A stretch of DNA of 64,000 bases from Larix kaempferi (lineage: Eukaryota; Streptophyta; Pinopsida; Pinales; Pinaceae): positions 7,743,001 through 7,807,000 of the forward strand of contig BSBM01000036.1 of the NCBI GenBank assembly GCA_027924585.1, read 5' to 3'. A program made the position numbers and the translations under genes. A model generated the notes under the pieces. That model saw nothing but the letters and a program-made list of their open reading frames with translations, was not told the DNA's origin and searched no databases. Below are positions 55,575 through 64,000 of the stretch, piece after piece. Positions within the stretch are counted from its first letter, which is position 1, and the number at the start of each line of letters is the position of its first letter.

Positions 55575-56075
55575 GCAGATGCGGAAGTGCCAAACTTCAT
55601 AACTGGAAAGCTTACCTTTCCGCAATTTGCAATCTGCAATTGTGGATGCGGAAGTGCCAAAATTCATAACTGGAAAGCTTACATTTCCACAATCCACAAT
55701 CCGCAATCCTTAATTACGGATGCGGAAGTGCCAAACTTCATAACCGGAAAGCTTACCTTTCTGCAATCACCAATGGCAAATCTGCAATCTGCAATTGCGG
55801 ATGCGGAAGTGCCAAACTTCATAACTAGAAATCTTACCTTTCCACAATCCGCAATCTACAACTGTGGATGCGGAAGTGCCAAAATTCATAACCAGAAAGC
55901 TTACCTTTCCACAATCCGCGATCCGCAAAGGCGGATCCACAATCCGCAATCCACAACAGCAGATCCGCAATCCGCAATCTGCAATCCGCATTGCGGATGT
56001 GGGAATGCAGAATTTCCCACCGGGAAATCTTACCTTTCCACAATCCACAATCCACAATTGCGGATGCGGGCATGC
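55575..56075. repeat. Tandem array with GATGCGGAAGTGCCAAA units
   Basis: Units of 67-81 bp start at 55581, 55648, 55722, 55803 and 55870, then two diverged ones. Between them run short (ATCCGCA)n strings. A much decayed counterpart lies in the element 6 LTR at 57420-57700. Confidence 0.8.
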
Positions 56076-56408
56076 AAAACCACACCCCTACAACAGTAAC
56101 TCTCCACACAACTTCTGAGGGGCATAAATTCCTCATCCTTGGTCCAAATGAGACAAGGTCGGTACCATTGGAAAGATCTTGGTGAGCTCTATCCAATGGT
56201 GAAATACCTGCTCCATATGAGCACTCATATCATACTAAATTTCCCACTGAATTTCTTTCCATAACTTCACTTAAAAGACTTAATCCTTCTTCCTGCCAAG
56301 TCCTTTCTCCTTCATCTGGTCCACAGGGTGCCTATTCTCCCAGATCACAGTCCTGACTGGAATAGACTAAACCTCTTAGCCTTGAACTTAGTCCTTTTCA
56401 TCAATGGT

Positions 56409-56414
56409 AATATA

Positions 56415-56467
<53 letters not shown>

Positions 56468-56478
56468 ATATGTATGTA
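56409..56478. repeat. (TA)n microsatellite
   Basis: More than 20 TA units followed by TATGTATA variants. Confidence 0.9.
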
Positions 56479-57336
56479 TATGAGTACAACATAAGCATAA
56501 AAGACAATATACAAAAGTATGCTCAATAACTCATATAGGAGGGTCCATGCATCCATAAACACAAAGATATTGAAGCATTATCCACCATTAAAAAGGGATT
56601 ATACGTAGTCTATTTTCTCTAATCAGACTGAGGGATGACATGTGGACATTTATCCCTACTCCTCAAGTATGAATGTATATATGGATACCAACATAACAAG
56701 AAGATGCAAGGTGCAGGGGCAAAGCAATAACATGCCCAACAACATAATACATAACACTTGGGAATTCTTCCCTATTAACCATCTAAACCAAATCATCCAT
56801 TTGACATACATAACACACACACATCTAGCATGCATCCAACATTCATCATGGAACAACAACTTTAGAGACAATTCAGATACAAGGCATAAGTATACAGCCC
56901 TACTCATACAAAGCTTCCTATTGTTCCATTTCCATATAAATTCATTCAATCAATAACTGGTATGTAATAAGCAAGACACAAACACATGAGACATCCTTAT
57001 TCAAACATCACAAGGCACGTATCTTTTAATTGAAAACCACCAGGAAAACGGCTATGGACTGCAACGCTCCATCCCAACCACAGATCTATGCCTAACCTCT
57101 ATTATTTAAGCAATCAGATATCACCCCCGACCTAGAGCTATGTATCCACTAAGGAGTATCACTCAGGCTCACTCACAGCATTGGTTCACAGTCAATCAAG
57201 GCATTCAACACACAGTGGGTTTGTCAAGCAAATGGGGAGGTAGGGACTGAGTTTACTAACTCATTGAGCTCCACCATAGAGCTACAAGCATAAGACATCC
57301 CAGGAACCCCCATCACCTCCACTCTCATTCTGAGTA

Positions 57337-59836
57337 ATGTCACGTCCCCACCGACCTACTTGCCACTGGAGACTGTGATCCATTTTTTTTTCTCCCAAAA
57401 CATCGACTGAGTGCCCATACACACAGTCAGGAGAGTTTGGATCCGCAATCCGCAACCTGCAGTTGCGAACCCACAACCTTCAATCTGCAACAGTGGATCC
57501 CGTAATATGAAACCCGCAATTGCAAATGCGGAAATGCAAAATTCCAACTTCCTTAGGAGGTCACTCCCGCAACCCGCAATTGCAGATGCAGAATTGTGGA
57601 AGCCCAAAACATGCAATCCTTAACTTGACGATTCCACAACCTGCATCCAACAATTACTGATGCAGAATTGTGGAGTCCTAAAATGTATACTTTTGAACTC
57701 AGCGATCCCGCAACCCGCAATTGTGGAACCATGCGTGCGGAATCCTGCCTATGTAAGGGAAATTTCATCAAATCTTCTAAGGGGCATAACTCCTTCTTCC
57801 AGCATCAAAATGGGGCAAGGTTGGTACCATTGGAAAGCTATTGGAGATCTCTATCCAATGGTAGAGTCCCTTGATCAGGTGAGGTATCTAACCTTCCCAT
57901 TTCCTTCTCTTAAGTTATTTCTATATCTCCACTTAGACACTTCCAACCTTCTACCTGCCAAGATCTTCCTTTCCATCTGACCCATGGAGGTTTCTGGAAC
58001 CACTTCTAGGGCTTCCCTTCCCTCCAGGAATCAGGTATAAGTATACATCTCCTTCACAGGGTTAGTTATACATAAAAATTCATCTCCAAACAATGAAACA
58101 CTATCATTCATTATTACATATAAAATGCACTAAGCGGGTTTAATCAACACATCTATCATATGCAAGAATTACAAGGCATTAAACTCATGCAATATAAGAT
58201 ACACATACAATAGTGAACTCAGTCCTTTACTCAGGCATGTACATGAATTCATGTCAATCCCATTCATATACATACATACCACAGTCCATAATTATACATA
58301 AGCATTTATTACAAAACAATGAAACACCATCATTTACTATAACATAAATACTTATCTTTCAATTCCGAAGCAATTGGATAAGTGAGAGAAACATTCCACC
58401 AAACCTTAGATATATGTCTAGCCGATACTATTTCAGCTGAGAGATCACCCCCAAGCTGGGCAGTGTATCCACTAAGGAGGGCTAACAGGTTCTCTCATAG
58501 TCAAGGCTCCATTCTCATACTAAACCGGTCTGTAATTGGGTTTATCAAGCACTCCATGGAACCTACCCACGCTAAGACAACCTACAGTGGTTTATCAAGC
58601 AATTCAGGGACAATAGGGAAGGAATTACTAAGCCAGTGAGCTCAACCACAAAGCTGCAGGCATATCAACACTCAGTTGACCTGGCACCCACAATACCTAC
58701 CACATCCAACACAAGGAAGACCTATTGCACTATTACACGACCCTTCAAGGCATCTTCCCTTCCAGTGCTATTCTAGGATGGGCATAGAGAGGTCCAGTCG
58801 CTCTCAGCCGACCTGGCACCCACAATACCTACCACATCCAACAAAAGGAATATCCTTCTCTCTGCTACACAGTCTCTCATGGTCTTTCCCTTCCAGTGCT
58901 ATTCCAGGATGGGCATAGAAAGGTCCAATCACTAGTTTGTTGAGACTATAGCCTTCACTGGGTTTATCAAGCAACCCTAACCCCCTCCCACAGTTTGACA
59001 AATGATTCGTTACCAGGCTTGGATTTTTCTCATGGCCACTCTGACAATACCACTCTGCAATATCTTCTATCCACATCACTCTGTCGCTATAACTTGGGTT
59101 TTGCACACAGGGTGTCACGACTATCAGCTATCAGGCCTTCCTAACACACAGGAAGTATGGGTAACCTCATATTTCCCTTCCCCGGATTGGTTCACTGTAT
59201 ATAGGAGATACATGAACGAATTCTCTGCAAGGGTCGATGGCTCATGAATGGTAAGTGCGTGAGTGGGAGAGTGAGTGAGTGAGTGTCTGTATGAATGTCT
59301 CCCCCAATGAATCCTCTTCCCAGATAGTCAAATAGGTTCAACGAGTTTCCCAAGGAGATTGAGTGTCATCCGGCAGAAGCGATCAGAGCCATGCCCTTCC
59401 ATACGAAATCACAGGCATGCTCCATACTCCAGCGGCCTCAACCATCAAGGTTCTCAACCACCCTCTACAGTTGCATTAATGTCAGCAGGGAGTTCAAATG
59501 GGTTCCCAGTTAGACATGTGGCAATATGGGTAACCAATCCCAAACCCCCTCACCTCTCCCTAGTGGATACACTTGGCCCCTTCTCATTCATTGCCTCCTT
59601 AGCCAGCTTCTTGGTTATTTTATTCATTGAATAATAATTACATCATTTACATTTCTTCATGGCTTAATCATCCCATGAATAATCAAACTGTCCAAATACT
59701 TTCCTAAGGAATAAACTTAAACATCCACTAGTGGGGACTTGGCCTTGAGCTCCACACTAGGGAAAATACACATACTGTATATACATTGTATTTACATTGA
59801 AGCTAATAAACATCAAGGGAAAAATGGGGTATTACA
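57337..59836 (-). repeat. 3' LTR of element 6
   Basis: About 2500 bp; minus strand starts TGTAATACCCC (59836) and ends GGGGACGTGACA (57337). It includes a 124-bp tandem duplication (58675-58926) with GACCTGGCACCCACAATACC in both copies. Confidence 0.75.
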
Positions 59837-59853
59837 ACTCGCTCTCCCTTAAA
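59837..59853 (-). other. Polypurine tract of element 6
   Basis: The minus strand reads TTAAGGGAGAGCGAGT next to the LTR start TGTAATACC. Confidence 0.7.
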
Positions 59854-61056
59854 ATAATGATGTCCTCAGTGTTATCAAAACTGAACAAAAATGGGAATGC
59901 CTCTTTATGGCATCCTCCAGCTCCCATGTGGCCTCTTCTAAGCTAAGGTGCCTCCATTGCACCTTTACCTGCCCTATGGACAGGTTCCGGAGCAAGGTAA
60001 CCTTCTTGTCGAGGATGCATGTAGGATCCACCTAAACTCTTCCTCTGGTTCCACCTGTATCACATGCCAATCAATGATATGATTAGGATCATGTACATAT
60101 TTCTTAAGCAAAGATACATGGAAAACATTATGAGCTTTCATGTTAGAAGGAAATGCAATCCTATATGCAATTGGCCCTATCCTATCAAGGATTTCAAATG
60201 GCCCACAATATCTTGGTTCCAACTTGGCACAACTTCCCAATTTCGTGGAAATATTCCTGGGTTTCACTCTCAAGTAGACACGATCCCCAATCTGAAATTC
60301 CTTATGCACTCTTTTCAGATCTGCATAACTCTTCTGCCTGTCCTCTGCTGCCTTCAAATTCTGTCTTATCTTAACAACTTCCTACTCCATCTCCTCAATC
60401 ATTTCAGGTCCAAGCACTACTCTGTTCACTGGGTTGTCCCAGCTCACTGAGGTTCTGCATCCTCTGCCATACAACACTTCAAAAGGACTCATTTTCAATG
60501 ATGTTTGATGCCCATTGTTGTAAGCAAATTCCACTAAGTGCAAATAGTCTTCCCACTTAGATGGCTTATCCATCACATACATCCTTAACATATCTTCAAG
60601 GATCTGATTCATTCTCTCAATATGACCATCTGTCTGAGGATGATAGGCTGTACTAAAATTCAACTGAGTTCCCAACTCTTGGAACAATCTTTTCCAAAAA
60701 TTGGATGTGAAATTCGTGTCACGATCTGAAACTATTGCCTTGGGAAATCCATGGAATATGAATATCTCCCTCATGAAGATATATGCAATTTCATTAGCCT
60801 TGTGGGTGGACTTGACTAGAATGAAATGAGCTACCTTTGATAGCTTGTCCACCACCACCATGATTGAATCATGCTTCTTCACTGTCATAGGCAATCCTGT
60901 TATGAAATCCATAGAAATCACTTGCCACTTCCACTCTGGGATGGGTAAGGGCTGCAACAATCCTGTTGGATGTTGATGCTCTGCCTTGACCTGTTGACAC
61001 TTATGACATCTAGCAATGTACTCAGCTATGTTCTTCTTCATACCATGCCAAAAGTA
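59849..61056 (-). pseudogene. Integrase with C-terminal chromodomain
   Basis: The INT zinc module is HLGYQ...CHKCQQVKAEH, split by a TAG at 61057. The core has SMDFITGLP, SDRDTNFTS and DGHIERMNQ, so the D-D-E residues are present. After a TAG at 60382 the C-terminal part reads GDRVYLRVKP and PRYCGPFEIL. A frameshift near 60030 leads into the chromodomain (ILDKKVTLLRN, VKVQWRHLSLEEATWELED). The chromodomain would steer insertion toward marked chromatin. Confidence 0.9.
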
Positions 61057-61809
61057 CTACTTCCTCGTTGTTGTTATAGTCTTCTGATATCCTAGGTGTC
61101 CTGAGTATGGCTTCTGATGTATCTTATCCATCACCAACTTCTTCAAATCTACATTGTTTGGAATGTACAGTCTAGTGTTCTGATAGATGAGAACATCATC
61201 CTCACCCGGCTGATATCTTGCATACTTATCCTCTATAACATTCTGCTGCAATTTCTTTTTGATCTGGAGATAAAATTCATCACTATCTTGAGCCTCTAAA
61301 ATTCTTGCCTTCAAGTCTGATTCACATCTACTTATTGTTGCAATACGTAATTTCCTGTTGAGTGCATCAGCAACCTTATTCTCTTTACCTTTGACATGCT
61401 TAATCTCCAAATCAAACTCACAGAGAAACTCCATCCATTGAGTTTGTCTTGCATTCAGATTTGGCTTGTCAAACAAGTATTTTAAAATCATATGATTAGT
61501 TCTGAGCTCAAATATCCTTCCCAAAAGATAATGCCTCCATCTCTTGAGAGCATGAATTATGGTTGCTAGCTCTAAGTCATGGGTGGCATAGTTCCTTTCA
61601 TGCTCTTTCAGCTTTCTTGACTCATAAAAAATTACAAACCCTTCTTTCATTAGCACTCCACCGAGTCCCTCAATGCAAGCATCAGTGCATACCACAAAAT
61701 CCTTACTCGTATCTGTAATCCTCAAAACAGGTGCGCTAGTAAGTATCTCCTTTAACTGTTGAAAGCTTTTCTCACAGTTTTCAAACCATACAAACTTGAT
61801 ATTCTTCCT
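61057..61809 (-). pseudogene. RNase H domain of element 6
   Basis: VVCTDACIEGLGGVL, THDLELATIIHALKRWRHYLLG and HVKGKENKVADALNR mark the retroviral-type RNase H. The TDH motif reads RTNHMILKYL, so one metal-binding Asp is Asn. The frame is open from 61725 and continuous with RT apart from the TAG at 61810. Confidence 0.88.
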
Positions 61810-62775
61810 CTACAATGAAGTAATTGGATGGGCTATCTTGGAAAATCCCTCAATGCACCTTTTGTAATAACCAGCGAGGCCCATAAAAGATCTAACATCT
61901 ATTGCACTCCTTGGAGTGGACCAATCTATGATGGCCTCAATCTTCTCTGGATCTACTGCAATGCCTTCTGCTAATATAATATGACCCAAATACTGCACCT
62001 TCTTTTGATAGAAGTTACATTCACTCAGCTTAGCATACAGTTGGTGCTCCCTAAGGACTTGCAATACCATTTTTAAATGCTCATCATGTTCTTCTTCATT
62101 CTTGGAATACACAAGAATGTCATCCAAGAATACAATCACAAACTTGTCCAAATATTTGTTTAAGACACTATTCATGAGGCACCTGAATGTAGCAGGCGCA
62201 TTGGTAAGACGAAATGGCACCACTGTAAATTCATAATGACCATACCTAGTCCTGAAGGTTGTCTTATGAATGTCTTCTTCCTTTATCCTTACTTGATGGT
62301 ACCTAGACCTTAAGTTAATCTTGGAAAAAACTCTAGCTTCCTTCATCTAATCAAACAAGTCATCAATCCTTGGCAATGGATACTTGTTCTTAACTGTCAC
62401 CTTATTGAGCTACCTGTAATCAATACATAGCCTCAATGTTCCATCCTTTTTCTTAACAAACAATGTTGGTTCACCCCATGGGGATACACTCAGTTTGACA
62501 TACTCTTTGTCCATTAACTCCTGCAGCTGCATCTTTACTTCCACCAACTCTGGTGTGCTCATTCTATAAGGAGCTTTGGAGATGGGTGTTGCTCTTGGAA
62601 CAATATTAATGGAAAAGTCAATGTCTCTCTTGGGTGGCAATCCTGGAATCTCATCTAGAAACACATCCTGGAACTCCTGCAATATCTGGAAGTCTTCTAC
62701 CCTGAGTCCCTTATCTTCTGTTGAATCTGATATATGTACAGCATGTAGCTGGAAACCCTTTTTATAAAACTTCAT
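61810..62775 (-). pseudogene. Reverse transcriptase of element 6
   Basis: [52 protein letters not shown] and the catalytic [10 protein letters not shown] are all in one frame. It is interrupted by TAG at 62410 (after CIDYR, where most relatives have Gln) and TAG at 62347. The active-site Asp pair is intact. Confidence 0.92.
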
Positions 62776-62793
62776 TAATTGCAGAGCTGAAAT

Positions 62794-63252
62794 CTATCTC
62801 ACTGAAACATTCTTTGGAATCCCTTTAACTAACCTTGGTTGGCCTTCATCATCAAGGCATTCCAATGCTTTCTCATAATAGTCCACCTTGGTTCTATTCC
62901 TTTCCAACCAATCCAAGCCAATCATGGCATCATATGATCCCAACGGCAAGACATTTAATTTAGCATGTGTGAGGAGTCCATTCAATTCTATAGGACACTC
63001 CTTCACTACTTCACTTACCTTTCTCTTGGTAACGGTGGCTAATTGAAATAGACAAGCCTTCTCATGCTTTTCTCTACCAAGAGAATAGATTTCGACTACC
63101 TTAGGAGATACATAACTATGAGTAGACCCCGAATCAATCAAAACGGAAATAAGCTTCTCAGCAATCTTACCTGCAACCTCCACCACTGCTAATCGATGGT
63201 CTGCTCGGTGATCATCCAATGCTGCATAAATCCTAGGTGTTGCTCTTGCCAT
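62794..63252 (-). pseudogene. Protease of element 6
   Basis: VLIDSGSTHSYVSP is a classic retropepsin active site, followed by LNVLPLGSYDAMIGLDWL. The 152-codon stretch is open and ends at a TAG (62794) before the RT linker; the frame continues on the other side. Confidence 0.88.
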
Positions 63253-64000
63253 GTCCCCTACTGTAGCTTATCCTCTAACATTGTGCAAGCTCCTGGGGCT
63301 CTTACTTGCAGTTGGGAAATATCTGAGCATGTGGTTCTCCCCACAACCCCAACATTGAAGTGGCCCTTTTAACATTCTATCGGCTGCTGCAGTTGGATTG
63401 AATTCGCTTCTTGCTTACTGGCCTTATGGAAATCTCCTAGGATGATTTTTGAATGGTGGTTTAGACTCACCTTTCTTCTGATCGAACCTTCCCTTGGGTT
63501 TACCTTTCCACACTGGTTTTGCTTTTGCTTTACCTTTATTCTACTCATAGCATTTCTCTGCCATCCCGATGTCTTCATCCAAGCTTGGTGGATTTACAAA
63601 CTCTATCCTATATCTGTAGCTCTGGGGTAGACTACCAAGGAAGCATTGAATCTTTACTCTTTCATCCTTAATGTAGTCCACATACCTCAGCAACTCCATA
63701 AACTTATGAACATGCCCATCCATATTGTTTTGTCCTAATATGAGTTCATTGAATTCTTTTCTTTTGTTATCATAATACCTAGCTTATAGGTACTTCTCCT
63801 GAAAGTATCTTTGGAATCTACCCCAGCTGACTTGTCTTTCCCTGATTCCTTTCACTTGCATGAGGTGATCCCACCAAATAGAAGCTCTTCCACTGAGGTT
63901 GTAGATATCAACCTTAGCCTTTTCATTCTCTGAATACTCATGCATTCTGAAGTACTTCTTTATCCCAAGAAGCCATGCCTCTACTTCTTGACCTTCTTTA
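63253..64000 (-). pseudogene. gag: gag of element 6, partial
   Basis: Residues such as WLLGIKKYF, WWDHLMQVKG and FLGSLPQSYR mark the gag core. A knuckle-like CWGCGENHMLRYF lies near 63355-63315, with its last Cys changed to Phe. Several stops and frameshifts (TAG at 63538, TAA at 63784) break it. It continues right of the window. Confidence 0.8.

Larger units (their letters stand above)
55478..57336 (-). repeat. Partial chromovirus LTR, cut by element 6
   Basis: Aligns with the element 6 LTR from its 3' end (TCACGTCCCCACTGACC against TCACGTCCCCACCGACC), through GGTACCATTGGAAAG and GTATCCACTAAGGAG. It stops at 57336, where element 6 begins. No primer site lies to its left, so it is a 3' or solo LTR. 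The rest would lie right of the window. Confidence 0.75.
57337..64000 (-). mobile_element. Element 6: chromovirus-type Ty3/gypsy retrotransposon, 5' part outside window
   Basis: Minus strand: gag (right edge), PR, RT, RNase H, INT, chromodomain, PPT, 3' LTR. The chromodomain after INT marks the chromovirus clade. The 3' LTR is complete; the 5' LTR lies right of the window. It inserted into an LTR of the same family. Confidence 0.9.

Noticed and set aside
55575-56075. CRISPR-like appearance of the tandem array
   Set aside because: Units vary in length, the intervals are not unique spacers, and the context is a plant retrotransposon LTR.
56409-56478. (TA)n tract as a replication origin
   Set aside because: A simple microsatellite without other signals.

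Overview
The window looks like a gene-poor, repeat-dense stretch of a large plant nuclear genome. It contains plant-type LTR retrotransposons (Tat-lineage and chromovirus Ty3/gypsy, plus a pol-less family), a plant L1 LINE with a DUF4283/zinc-knuckle ORF1, and solo LTRs. I see no intact host gene, rRNA, tRNA or CRISPR array. The species cannot be named from sequence alone; the depth of nesting fits a large-genome seed plant.

Layout. (1) 1-10981, + strand: a Tat-lineage element (element 1, start outside the window) with decayed gag, PR, RT, RNase H, INT and an archaeal-type RNase H placed after INT. These are followed by an antisense, intron-containing gene resembling the plant mobile domain (PMD) family, a long hairpin-rich spacer, a polypurine tract and a 900-bp 3' LTR. 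(2) 10982-12744: the leader and 5' LTR of a second copy of the same LTR family in opposite orientation. (3) 12745-15146: AT-rich sequence, then the primer binding site and LTR edge of an older element (element 5). (4) 15147-41890: a four-level nest. Element 5's LTR contains element 3 (pol-less LTR element); element 3's 5' LTR contains a full-length L1 LINE (21527-41651, 16-bp target duplication); the LINE endonuclease contains element 2 (25806-38959, target duplication CATAC). (5) 41891-45375: probable rest of the element 5 LTR, then unrecognised AT-rich DNA. (6) 45376-54313: element 4, a second copy of the pol-less family with identical-length 2136-bp LTRs and target duplication GATGT, itself hit by two insertions that are now solo LTRs. 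(7) 54319-55477: unrecognised. (8) 55478-64000: a chromovirus (element 6, minus strand) whose 3' LTR has landed in another LTR of its own family.

The most interesting material is in elements 1 and 2, which belong to two different but related families. Both share an unusual 3' module: a separate archaeal-type RNase H ORF downstream of INT, then on the opposite strand a two-exon PMD-like gene with a phase-1 intron at the same position (88 and 91 bp), a TATA-like box several hundred bases upstream of that antisense gene, and arrays of short hairpins. Element 2 has lost almost all of RT, RNase H and INT, yet keeps a long gag-protease frame with two extra zinc knuckles after the protease, an uninterrupted archaeal RNase H ORF and the antisense gene. 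Its LTRs are nearly identical, so it moved recently and must have borrowed RT and INT. Elements 3 and 4 form a second unusual system: an LTR family whose internal region is a single frame of about 850 codons with no recognisable retroelement domain.

Most coding regions are pseudogenes with a few stops or frameshifts. Calls rest on reading motifs by eye; no database search was run.
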